From Actinomadura sp. NBRC 104425 (GTDB taxonomy: Bacteria > Actinomycetota > Actinomycetes > Streptosporangiales > Streptosporangiaceae): 64,000 bases of DNA. Location of the stretch: the NCBI RefSeq assembly GCF_030269545.1, contig NZ_BSTN01000004.1, forward strand, positions 124,001 through 188,000. Reading direction: 5' to 3'. The translations under genes were made by a program, and so were the position numbers. Positions within the stretch are counted from its first letter, which is position 1. Every line of letters begins with the position of its first letter. Shown here piece by piece: positions 50,359 to 58,789 of this stretch. The notes below the pieces were generated by a model, which did no database searches, was not told where the DNA came from, and was given only the letters and a program-made list of their open reading frames with translations.

Positions 50359-51390
50359 TCAGCCGGCGTCGGCGCGCCTCGGCGGCGCGGTCGACCCGCG
50401 GACCACCAGCTCGGGCTCGTAGAGCAGCTCCTCGGCGGGCACCGAGCCGCGTTCCATCTGGTTCACCAGCATGGCGACCGCGGCCCTGCCCATCGCCTCG
50501 ATCGGCTGGCGGACCGTGGTGAGCGGCGGGTGCGTGCAGTTGATGAACGCCGAGTCGTCGAACCCGACCACCGACAGGTCCTCGGGGGCCGACAGCCCGG
50601 CCCGGCGCACCGCCCGCACCGCGCCCAGCGCCAGCACGTCGCTCGCGCAGATCACCGCCGTGAATCCGGCCGCGATGATCCGCGTGGTGACCGAGTGCCC
50701 GCCCTCCAGCGAGAACATCGCGTGCTGCACCGCCTCGTCGGGCACCTCGCCCGCGATCGCCCGGAACGCCGCCAGCTTGCGCTGCGAGGGGACGTGGTCC
50801 TCGGGCCCCAGCAGCAGCGCGATGCGCTCGTGCCCCAGCGAGGTCAGATGCGTGTAGGCCTGCTCGACGGCGACCGCGTCGTCGGTGGACACCCGGGGGA
50901 ACGCCAGCTCCGGCACGCACGCGTTCACCAGCACCACGGGCAGCCCCAGCTCCATCAGCCGCAGGTAGTGCTCGTGCGGGGAGTCGAGCTCGGCGTAGTG
51001 CCCGCCCGCGAACACCATGCCCGACACCTGCTGGTCGACGAGCATGTTGACGTAGTCGGCCTCCGACAGCCCGCCCGCAGTCCGGGTGCACAGCACGGGC
51101 GTGAACCCCCGCTGGGCCAGCGCGCCTCCGATCACTTCGGCCAGCGCCGGGAAGATCGGGTTGCCCAGCTCCGGCAGCACCAGGCCCACCAGGCGGGCCC
51201 GCTCTCCGCGCAGCTGCGTGGGTCGCTCGTAGCCCAGCACGTCGAGCGCGGTGAGCACCGCCGCCCGGGTGGCCTCCGACACCCCCGGCCGGCCGTTCAG
51301 CACCCGGCTGACCGTCGCCTCGCTGACCCCGACCTTCTTCGCGACCTCGGCGAGCCGCCGAGTCCGCGCGGACTCCCCTGACTGACTCAT
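50359..51390 (-). CDS. LacI-family repressor
   Basis: A 343-residue regulator with the N-terminal helix-turn-helix RLAEVAKKVGVSEATVSRVLNGRPGVSEATR and a periplasmic-binding-protein-like sensor domain (LVGLVLPELGNPIFPALAEVI, AVICASDVLALGAVRAVRRAG, DLSVVGFDDSAFINCTHPPLTTVRQP). It probably represses the alpha-glucan operon (47997 to 39365) and itself; both promoter regions carry GCGCAA half-sites. The order gives it as the former neighbour of the operon, now separated by ctaD. Confidence 0.93.
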   Translation of the reverse strand: MSQSGESARTRRLAEVAKKVGVSEATVSRVLNGRPGVSEATRAAVLTALDVLGYERPTQLRGERARLVGLVLPELGNPIFPALAEVIGGALAQRGFTPVLCTRTAGGLSEADYVNMLVDQQVSGMVFAGGHYAELDSPHEHYLRLMELGLPVVLVNACVPELAFPRVSTDDAVAVEQAYTHLTSLGHERIALLLGPEDHVPSQRKLAAFRAIAGEVPDEAVQHAMFSLEGGHSVTTRIIAAGFTAVICASDVLALGAVRAVRRAGLSAPEDLSVVGFDDSAFINCTHPPLTTVRQPIEAMGRAAVAMLVNQMERGSVPAEELLYEPELVVRGSTAPPRRADAG

Positions 51391-51452
51391 TGCGCAAGCA
51401 TACGACAGACTCGCGCAAGCGAAGGCGGTTCCTTGCGCAAGCGGACGCAAGC
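51390..51452. promoter_or_regulatory. Repeated LacI half-sites upstream of lacI
   Basis: GCGCAAGC occurs at 51392, 51413 and 51435, with a variant ACGCAAGC at 51445. The 21-22 bp spacing of the first three and the palindrome CTTGCGCAAG (51432-51441) suggest cooperative autoregulation. Confidence 0.65.
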
Positions 51453-51554
51453 GGTGGGGTGCGGCGGTCGGCCTCGAAAGCGTTTTCCGAGGTGACGGGG
51501 CGATCCCGGTTTCACCCGGGTCCGGGCGGGAACCGCCGTAGGGCCGCCGCGGAA

Positions 51555-51568
51555 TGGACCTTGGTCCC
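51555..51568. promoter_or_regulatory. DosR/DevR-like box
   Basis: TGGACCTTGGTCCC matches 9 of 10 arm positions. It is 66 bp upstream of the second nitroreductase gene, ahead of cydABDC. Confidence 0.65.
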
Positions 51569-51634
51569 TGTCGGGGGCGACGGGCCCAGTGGTGCGCTGA
51601 AGTCAGCGGGAAAGCTGTGATCAGGAGCGGCATC

Positions 51635-52675
51635 ATGAACCCTACGCGGCCGTCCGGCACCACCGTGCCGCCGGACCGAAGGCTCGCCCTCGACGTGCGG
51701 CAGGCCATCGAGGCGGCGGTGTGGGCGCCGTCGCTGCACAACACCCAGCCGTGGACGTTCGCCCTGCGCGGCGACCGCGTCAGCCTGCGCGCCGACCCGG
51801 ACCGGCGGCTGGCCGCGGCCGACCCGGACGGCCGCGAGATGCTGATCAGCTGCGGGGCGGCGCTGCTCACCCTGCGGATCGCGCTGCGCGGGCTGGGCTA
51901 CGCCCCGAAGGTCAGGCTGCTGCCCGACCCCGACCGGCCGCACCTGCTCGCGGACGTGCTCCCCGGCGAGCCGTCCGCCGACCGCGAGGACCCCGACCAC
52001 CTGGTGGCGCACGTGCGCCGCCGGCACACCCACCGGGGCGGGTTCCGCCCGACCCCGGTGCGGCCCGGCCTGCTGTCGACGCTGCGCTGGGACGCCGAAG
52101 CGGAGGGGGCGCGCCTCATCCAGGCCGTCGAGCCGCACACCAAGGGCGCGCTCGCGGCGCTGACGCAGGTCGCCGAGCACGTGCAGCGGCTCGACCCCGC
52201 GTGCGCCGCCGAGGCGGCCCGCTGGGCGCCCGCCCCCGGCAACACCCGGCAGGAGGGCGTCCACCACGAGGCGTACCCGCGCCAGGAGCCGCGCACCGAG
52301 CCGTACTTCCCCGGCCGCGACTTCGCGCGCGGCTTCGGCTGGGGCGTGCCGCCCGAGGCGGCCTGCCCGGAGGAGGATGGGCGGCAGCCGGTGACCGGGG
52401 TGGTGCTGATGCTCGTCACGGCCGGGGACGGGCCGGCCGACTGGCTGCGGGCCGGGCAGGCGCTGCAACGCGTCCTGCTGCGCGCCGCCGGGGACGGGCT
52501 GGCCGCCGCCTTCCACACCCAGCCGCTGGAGGTGCCGGAGCTGCGGGCGTTCATCCGGTCCCGCTTCTGCCACGGGCTGCACCCGCAGGTGTTGATGCGG
52601 CTCGGCGAGCCCGTCGGCCCGGAACTGGTCACCGTGCGCCGCTCGGTCGACTCCGTCATCGTCGACGAGACCTGA
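51635..52675 (+). CDS. Acg-type nitroreductase family protein (second copy)
   Basis: A 346-residue paralogue of the protein at 38329-39315: [69 protein letters not shown]. It is expected to bind FMN. ATG at 51635 follows CAGGAGCGG. It lies 105 bp before cydA in the same direction and may be co-transcribed with the cyd genes from the DosR-like promoter. Confidence 0.85.
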   Translation: MNPTRPSGTTVPPDRRLALDVRQAIEAAVWAPSLHNTQPWTFALRGDRVSLRADPDRRLAAADPDGREMLISCGAALLTLRIALRGLGYAPKVRLLPDPDRPHLLADVLPGEPSADREDPDHLVAHVRRRHTHRGGFRPTPVRPGLLSTLRWDAEAEGARLIQAVEPHTKGALAALTQVAEHVQRLDPACAAEAARWAPAPGNTRQEGVHHEAYPRQEPRTEPYFPGRDFARGFGWGVPPEAACPEEDGRQPVTGVVLMLVTAGDGPADWLRAGQALQRVLLRAAGDGLAAAFHTQPLEVPELRAFIRSRFCHGLHPQVLMRLGEPVGPELVTVRRSVDSVIVDET

Positions 52676-52780
52676 ACCGGCCTTCCCGCCGCTGTCACCG
52701 CCGCCTGTCCTTGACACCGGCCCACGACCCCCGCGCCGCAACCCCGTGGCGCACCCCCGACCCGAGGAAAGACAACGACG

Positions 52781-54169
52781 TTGAATGCCTTGGATCTGTC
52801 CCGATGGCAGTTCGGGATCACCACCGTCTACCACTTCATCTTCGTGCCGCTGACCATCGGCCTGTCGGCCCTGGTGGCCGGCATGCAGACCGCCTGGCAC
52901 CGCACGAAGAACCCGCTCTACCTGCGCATGACCAGGTTCTTCGGGAAGCTGTTCCTGATCAACTTCGCGATGGGCGTGGTCACCGGCATCGTGCAGGAGT
53001 TCCAGTTCGGCATGAACTGGTCGGACTACTCGCGGTTCGTCGGCGACGTGTTCGGCGCGCCGCTGGCCATGGAGGGACTGCTGGCGTTCTTCCTGGAGTC
53101 CACCTTCCTGGGCCTGTGGATCTTCGGTTGGGACCGGCTGCCGCCCCGGCTGCACCTGGCCACCATCTGGTTGGCCTCGATCGGCACCATGCTGTCGGCG
53201 TACTTCATCCTGGCCGCCAACTCCTGGATGCAGCACCCGGTCGGCTACCGGATCGACCCCGAGACCGGTCGGGCCGAGCTGACCAGCATCTGGCAGGTGC
53301 TCACCAACTCCACCGCGCTGGTGACCTTCCCCCACGTGATCTTCGCGGCGCTGCTCACCGGCGGCCTGTTCGTCGCCGGGGTGGGCGCCTGGCACCTGGC
53401 GCGGCGGCGCGAGGTGCCGCTGTTCCGCCGCGCCACGCGCGCCGGCCTGGTGGTCTCGCTGGTCGCGGCCATCGGCGTGACCGTGTCGGGCGACCTGCAG
53501 GCGCGCGTGATGACCGAGCAGCAGCCGATGAAGATGGCCGCCGCCGAGGCGCTGTACGAGACCTCCGCGCCCGCCTCCTTCTCCCTGTTCACCATCGGCT
53601 CGCTGGACGGCGGCGAGGAGCTGTGGAGCCTGCGCGTGCCGCACGTGCTGTCGTTCATGGCCACCGGCGAGCCGGACGGCACCGTCGAGGGCGTCAACGA
53701 CGTGCAGCGGGCGTACGAGCAGCGCTACGGGCCCGGCAGCTACACGCCGGTCGTCCCCGTCACCTACTGGACGTTCCGCCTGATGATCGGATTCGGGTTC
53801 CTGGCCGGGCTGCTGGCCGTCGCCGGGCTGTGGCTGACCCGGCGCGGACGGCTGCCGAGCGGGCCCTGGTTCCACCGCGCCGCGCTGGCGGGGATCGCGC
53901 TGCCCTTCCTGGGCAACACCATGGGCTGGATCTTCACCGAGATGGGCCGCCAGCCATGGGTGGTGATGGGCCTGATGCGCACACGCGACGGCGTCTCGCC
54001 CGACGTGTCCACCGGGGAGGTGGTCGCCTCCCTCACGGTGTTCACGGTGCTGTACGCGGTGCTGGCGGTGGTGGCGGTGGCGCTGATGGCCCGCCACGCC
54101 CGCAAGGGACCGCCGCCGCAGGACCAGGCGCCCGCCGCCGACGAGCCCGTGCCCGCCTTCTCCTACTGA
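52781..54169 (+). CDS. cydA: Cytochrome bd oxidase subunit I
   Basis: A 462-residue quinol oxidase subunit with nine helices. His18 in VYHFIFVPLTIGL matches a haem b595/d ligand, TFPHVIFAALLTGG holds the haem b558 histidine, and EMGRQPWVV is the conserved GRQPW motif. The Q-loop is of the short type. The start codon is TTG at 52781 with CGAGGAAAG about 10 nt upstream. The enzyme reduces O2 at very low concentration, which matches the hypoxia theme of the neighbouring boxes. Confidence 0.94.
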   Translation: MNALDLSRWQFGITTVYHFIFVPLTIGLSALVAGMQTAWHRTKNPLYLRMTRFFGKLFLINFAMGVVTGIVQEFQFGMNWSDYSRFVGDVFGAPLAMEGLLAFFLESTFLGLWIFGWDRLPPRLHLATIWLASIGTMLSAYFILAANSWMQHPVGYRIDPETGRAELTSIWQVLTNSTALVTFPHVIFAALLTGGLFVAGVGAWHLARRREVPLFRRATRAGLVVSLVAAIGVTVSGDLQARVMTEQQPMKMAAAEALYETSAPASFSLFTIGSLDGGEELWSLRVPHVLSFMATGEPDGTVEGVNDVQRAYEQRYGPGSYTPVVPVTYWTFRLMIGFGFLAGLLAVAGLWLTRRGRLPSGPWFHRAALAGIALPFLGNTMGWIFTEMGRQPWVVMGLMRTRDGVSPDVSTGEVVASLTVFTVLYAVLAVVAVALMARHARKGPPPQDQAPAADEPVPAFSY

Positions 54170-54210
54170 GCTCGCGCAGCCTGTAGCGAGCCGCACTCCC
54201 GGAGACGCTC

Positions 54211-55302
54211 ATGGAACTGACCACCGTCTGGTTCACGCTGATCGCCGTGCTGTGGACCGGCTACTTCGTCCTGGAGGGGTTCGACTTCGGCGTCGGCGTG
54301 CTGCTGCCGGTGCTTGCGCCGCGCCGCGGCGCCGCCGACGGCGGCGCCCACGCCGACACCGACCGCCGCGTCATGATCAACAGCATCGGGCCGGTGTGGG
54401 ACGGCAACGAGGTGTGGCTGCTGGTCGCCGGCGGCGCCACCTTCGCCGCCTTTCCCGAGTGGTACGCCACCCTGTTCAGCGGCTTCTACCTGCCGCTGCT
54501 GCTGATCCTGGTCGCGCTGATCGTGCGGGGCGTGGCGTTCGAGTACCGCGGCAAGGGCCCGGCGTCCGGCCCCGAGGCCGAGCGCTGGCGGCGCAACTGG
54601 GACCGCGCCGTCTTCTGGGGCTCGCTCGTCCCGGCCTTCCTGTGGGGCGTGGCGTTCGCCAACATCGTCCGCGGCGTCCCGATCGACGCAAACCACCACT
54701 TCACCGGAAACCTGCTCACCCTGCTCAACCCGTACGCGCTGCTCGGCGGGCTCACCACGCTGGCGGTGTTCACGCTGCACGGCGCGGTGTTCCTGGCCCT
54801 CAAGACCGACGGCGAGGTGCGCTGGCGCGCCCGGGCCCTGCTGACGCGGCTGGCCGCGCCGGTCGCCGTGCTCGCCGCCGCGTTCCTGGCCGTCACCCAG
54901 ATCATCCAGGGCAAGCCGCTGACGTGGGTCACCGCCGCCGTCGCCGCGGTCGCGCTGCTCGGCGGGATCGCGGCCGGGCTGCGCGGCCGGGAGGGCTGGG
55001 CGTTCACCGGCACCGCCGTGGCGATCGCGGCGACGGTCGCGACGCTGTTCGGCGACCTGTGGCCGAACGTCATGCCGTCCACCACCGACACCGCCCACAG
55101 CCTCACCGTGCACAACGCCGCCTCGTCCCCGTACACGCTCGAGGTCATGACCTGGGTCGCGGTGGTCTTCACGCCGGTCGTCCTGGGTTACCAGGCGTGG
55201 ACGTACTGGGTGTTCCGGCGCCGCCTCACCCGGCAGGCCGTCGCCCCCGCCGAGCCGACCCCCGGAGCCGGGGCGGCACCCGGAGCAGAGGCGGCACGGT
55301 GA
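54211..55302 (+). CDS. cydB: Cytochrome bd oxidase subunit II
   Basis: A 363-residue membrane protein: TGYFVLEGFDFGVGVLLP, GPVWDGNEVWLL, FSGFYLPLLLILVALIVRGVAFEYR and later conserved TVHNAASSPYTLEVM. It forms the bd oxidase with CydA. It starts 41 bp after cydA and overlaps cydD by GTGA. Confidence 0.95.
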   Translation: MELTTVWFTLIAVLWTGYFVLEGFDFGVGVLLPVLAPRRGAADGGAHADTDRRVMINSIGPVWDGNEVWLLVAGGATFAAFPEWYATLFSGFYLPLLLILVALIVRGVAFEYRGKGPASGPEAERWRRNWDRAVFWGSLVPAFLWGVAFANIVRGVPIDANHHFTGNLLTLLNPYALLGGLTTLAVFTLHGAVFLALKTDGEVRWRARALLTRLAAPVAVLAAAFLAVTQIIQGKPLTWVTAAVAAVALLGGIAAGLRGREGWAFTGTAVAIAATVATLFGDLWPNVMPSTTDTAHSLTVHNAASSPYTLEVMTWVAVVFTPVVLGYQAWTYWVFRRRLTRQAVAPAEPTPGAGAAPGAEAAR

Positions 55303-57011
55303 GACCGCCGCTCGACCCGCGCCTGCTGCACCACGCCCGCGCCGCCCGCGCCTTCCTCGTCGGCACGGTGGCGCTGGGCCTGGTCGCGACGGGGCTCGTC
55401 CTGGCCCAGGCCGTGCTGCTCGCCCGCATCCTGGCCGGGGCGTTCGACGGGCAGGGCGCCGCGGACCTCACCCCCGCGCTCCTGCTCCTGCTCGCCGTGG
55501 CGGCCGGGCGCGCCCTGGCCGCCTACGGCGGGGAGGCGCTGGCCCTGCGCGCGGCCGCCGCGGTCAAGGCGCAGCTGCGGCTGCGGCTGGTGAGCCACGT
55601 CCTGCGCAGCGCCCCGGACCCCTCGCGGCAGCCGGGCGAGCTGGCGACGCTGGCCACCCGCGGGCTGGACGCGCTGGACCCCTACTTCGCGCGGTACCTG
55701 CCGCAGCTCGTGCTGGCCTTCCTGACGCCGGTCGCCGTGCTCGCCGTGGTGGGCGGTGCCGACCTGCCGTCGGCCGGCGTCATCGCGGCCACCCTGCCGC
55801 TGATCCCGGTGTTCATGGTCCTGGTCGGCCTGCACACCCGGGCCCGCACCGAGCGGCAGTGGACGCTGCTGGAACGGCTGGGCGGCCACTTCCTCGACGT
55901 GGTGGAGGGGCTGCCGACGCTCAAGGTGTTCGGCCGCGCCAAGGCCCAGGCGGCGGTGATCCGCGAGGTGACCGGTGCGCACCGGCGGGCCACCATGCGC
56001 ACGCTGCGGGTGGCGTTCCTGTCGGCGCTGGTGCTGGAGCTGCTGTCCACGCTGGCGGTGGCGCTGGTCGCGGTCGAGATCGGGCTGCGCCTGCTGGGCG
56101 GCGGCATGCCGTACGAGACGGCGCTGCTGGTGCTGCTGCTGGCCCCCGAGGCGTACCTGCCGCTGCGCAACGTGGGCGCCCAGTTCCACGCCAGCATGGA
56201 GGGCGTCACCGCCGCCGGGCGGGTGTTCGAGGTCTTGGAAAGCGGTGTGCCGGAGGACACCGCCGCCGGTGACGCCGCCGGACGGGATGGCGGACAGGAC
56301 GGCGGGCGCCTGCGCCTGGACCGGGTGACGGTGCGCCATCCCGGACGGGACCGCCCTGCGCTGTCGGAGGTGTCCCTGGAGGTGGCGCCGGGGGAGCGGC
56401 TCGTGGTCGTCGGGCCCAGCGGCGCGGGCAAGAGCACCTTGCTCGCCGTGCTGCTGCGCTTCGTCCAGCCCGCCGAAGGGCACACCGGCTTCGAGGACAT
56501 CCCCGCCGAGCGGTGGCGCGAACGCATCGCCTGGGTGCCGCAGGACCCCTACCTGTTCGCCGGAAGCGTGGCCGACAACATCCGGCTCGGCGACCCCGGC
56601 GCGTCCGACCGCGCCGTGCGGCGCGCCGCCCGCCTCGCCGGGGCCGACGAGTTCGTCCGGGACCTCCCCCAGGGGTACGACACCCCGGTCGGCGAACGCG
56701 GCGCGCGCCTGTCGAGCGGGCAGCGGCAGCGCATCGCGCTGGCCCGCGCGTTCCTGCGGGACGCGCCGCTGCTGCTGCTCGACGAACCCACCGCCCACCT
56801 CGACGGCGAGAGCGCCGAAGGCGTCCGCACCGCCGTCGAACGCCTCATGGAGGGACGCACGGTCGTGCTGGTCACCCACGACCACGCCTGGACCCGGCTC
56901 GCCGACCGGGTCGCCGAGATCGACGGCGGACGGCTCACCATCCGCCGCCCGCCGTCGGCGCGGCCGGACGCGCCGCCGGAGACGGCGGCGGTCATGGCGG
57001 TGGCGTCATGA
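55299..57011 (+). CDS. cydD: ABC exporter CydD (cytochrome bd assembly)
   Basis: A 570-residue ABC transporter half: six helices, then an ATPase with Walker A GPSGAGKSTLL, LSSGQRQR signature and LLLLDEPTAHLD. CydDC exports thiols or haem-related compounds needed for bd oxidase assembly. GTG at 55299 overlaps the cydB stop, and the 3' end overlaps cydC by ATGA. In many actinobacteria CydD and CydC are fused; here they are separate. Confidence 0.93.
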   Translation: MRPPLDPRLLHHARAARAFLVGTVALGLVATGLVLAQAVLLARILAGAFDGQGAADLTPALLLLLAVAAGRALAAYGGEALALRAAAAVKAQLRLRLVSHVLRSAPDPSRQPGELATLATRGLDALDPYFARYLPQLVLAFLTPVAVLAVVGGADLPSAGVIAATLPLIPVFMVLVGLHTRARTERQWTLLERLGGHFLDVVEGLPTLKVFGRAKAQAAVIREVTGAHRRATMRTLRVAFLSALVLELLSTLAVALVAVEIGLRLLGGGMPYETALLVLLLAPEAYLPLRNVGAQFHASMEGVTAAGRVFEVLESGVPEDTAAGDAAGRDGGQDGGRLRLDRVTVRHPGRDRPALSEVSLEVAPGERLVVVGPSGAGKSTLLAVLLRFVQPAEGHTGFEDIPAERWRERIAWVPQDPYLFAGSVADNIRLGDPGASDRAVRRAARLAGADEFVRDLPQGYDTPVGERGARLSSGQRQRIALARAFLRDAPLLLLDEPTAHLDGESAEGVRTAVERLMEGRTVVLVTHDHAWTRLADRVAEIDGGRLTIRRPPSARPDAPPETAAVMAVAS

Positions 57012-58789
57012 CCGCCGTGCCGTCGGCCGCGCGCCGCGCCCCGCTGCCGCGCCTGCTGGGCCTCGCCCGGCCGCTGCGCGCACGGCTGCTGGTCGCCGTC
57101 CTGGCCGGGGCCGCCACCACCGCGGCCGGGATCGCGCTGCTGGGCGTGTCCGGATTCCTCATCGCCCGCGCCGCCGAACATCCCGGCGTCACCGCGCTCA
57201 CCATCGCCGTCGTGGCCGTGCGCGCCCTCGGCGTCAGCCGCGGCGTCCTGCGCTACGTCGAGCGGCTGGCCTCGCACGACGTGGCGTTCCGGGTGCTGGG
57301 CGACGTCCGCGTGCGGGTCTACCGGGCGCTCGCCCGCATCGCCCCCGCCGGGCTGCGCGAGCTGCGCTCCGGCGACCTGCTCGCCCGGCTGGTCTCCGAC
57401 GTCGACGACACCCAGGACGTGTTCGTCCGCGGCGTCGTCCCGCCCGCGGCCGCCGCGCTGGCGGGCGGCGCGGCCGTCGCCGCCTGCGCGTTCCTGCTGG
57501 CCCCGGCGGCCGGGGCGCTGGCCGCCGGGCTGCTGGTCGCGGGCGTGCTGGTCCCCCTGTGCTCGGTGCTGGTCACCCGCCGCGCCGCGCACCGCGCCGC
57601 GGCCGCCAGGGGACGCCTCGCCACGAGCGTCGTCGACGCCCTGTCCGGAGCCCCGGACCTGATCGCCTTCGGCGCCCGGGACCGGGCGATCGCCTCCCTC
57701 GCCGCCGCCGACCGCGAGCTCACCCGGCAGACCCGGCGCAACGCGTTCGCGCTGGCGCTCGGCGCCGGGCTCGGCACCGCCGTCACTGGCCTGACCGTGT
57801 GGGCGGTGCTGCTGCTGGGCGTGGCGGCCGTCGAGGACGGCGACCTGGGACGGGTCCCGCTGGCCGTGCTCGCCCTCACCGCGCTGGCCGCGTTCGAGGC
57901 CGTGGCACCGCTGCCCGCGGCGGCGGCGCGGCTGGCCGAGACCGGCTCGTCCGCCCGCCGGATCATGCGCGTGCTGGACGCCCCCGACCCCGTGCGCGAG
58001 CCGTCCCGCCCGCTGCCGCCGCCCGAACCCCCGGTCACCGTGCGGCTGCGCGGAGTCAGCGTCCGGTACGGGCCGGACGAGCCCTGGGCGCTGGACGGCG
58101 TCGACCTCGACCTGGAGCCCGGCCGCCGCGTCGCCCTGGTCGGCCCCAGCGGCGCGGGCAAGAGCACCGTCGCGGCGCTGCTGCTGCGCTTCGTCGACGC
58201 CCAGCGCGGGCAGGTCACCGTCAACGGCCGCGACCTGGCCGACTACGCCGCCGACGACGTGCGCCGGGTGATCGGCGGCTGCCCGCAGCACCCGCACGTC
58301 TTCGACAGCACCCTGCGGGAGAACCTGCGGCTGGCGCGCCCCGGCGCGAGCGACGACGAGCTCGCCGCGGCCGCCGACGCCGCCCGCCTGCTGCCGTGGA
58401 TCCACTCCCTTCCCCAGGGCTGGGACACCCCGGTCGGCGTGCACGGCGCCCGCCTGTCCGGCGGCGAACGGCAGCGGCTGGCCCTGGCCCGCGCGCTGCT
58501 GGCCGACCCGGCGCTGCTGGTGCTCGACGAACCGACCGCCCACCTGGACCCGGCGGCCCGCGCGGCCCTGACCGCCGACCTGCTGCGCGTCACCCGCGGC
58601 CGGACCACCCTGCTGATCACTCACGACCTGGCCGGCCTGGACGCCGTGGACGAGATCGCCGTGCTCGACCGCGGGCGGATCGTGCAGCGCGGCACGCACC
58701 GCGACCTGCTGCGCAGCGACGGCCTCTACCGCCGCCTGTGGGCCCGCGGCGGCGCGGAAGGTCAGGCCTCCCCGCCGCCGTCCTTTTGA
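57008..58789 (+). CDS. cydC: ABC exporter CydC (cytochrome bd assembly)
   Basis: A 593-residue partner of CydD with VSGFLIARAAEHPGV, six helices, Walker A GPSGAGKSTVA, LSGGERQRLALARALL and LVLDEPTAHLD. Its last 28 bp overlap the convergent coiled-coil gene. Confidence 0.93.
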   Translation: MTAVPSAARRAPLPRLLGLARPLRARLLVAVLAGAATTAAGIALLGVSGFLIARAAEHPGVTALTIAVVAVRALGVSRGVLRYVERLASHDVAFRVLGDVRVRVYRALARIAPAGLRELRSGDLLARLVSDVDDTQDVFVRGVVPPAAAALAGGAAVAACAFLLAPAAGALAAGLLVAGVLVPLCSVLVTRRAAHRAAAARGRLATSVVDALSGAPDLIAFGARDRAIASLAAADRELTRQTRRNAFALALGAGLGTAVTGLTVWAVLLLGVAAVEDGDLGRVPLAVLALTALAAFEAVAPLPAAAARLAETGSSARRIMRVLDAPDPVREPSRPLPPPEPPVTVRLRGVSVRYGPDEPWALDGVDLDLEPGRRVALVGPSGAGKSTVAALLLRFVDAQRGQVTVNGRDLADYAADDVRRVIGGCPQHPHVFDSTLRENLRLARPGASDDELAAAADAARLLPWIHSLPQGWDTPVGVHGARLSGGERQRLALARALLADPALLVLDEPTAHLDPAARAALTADLLRVTRGRTTLLITHDLAGLDAVDEIAVLDRGRIVQRGTHRDLLRSDGLYRRLWARGGAEGQASPPPSF

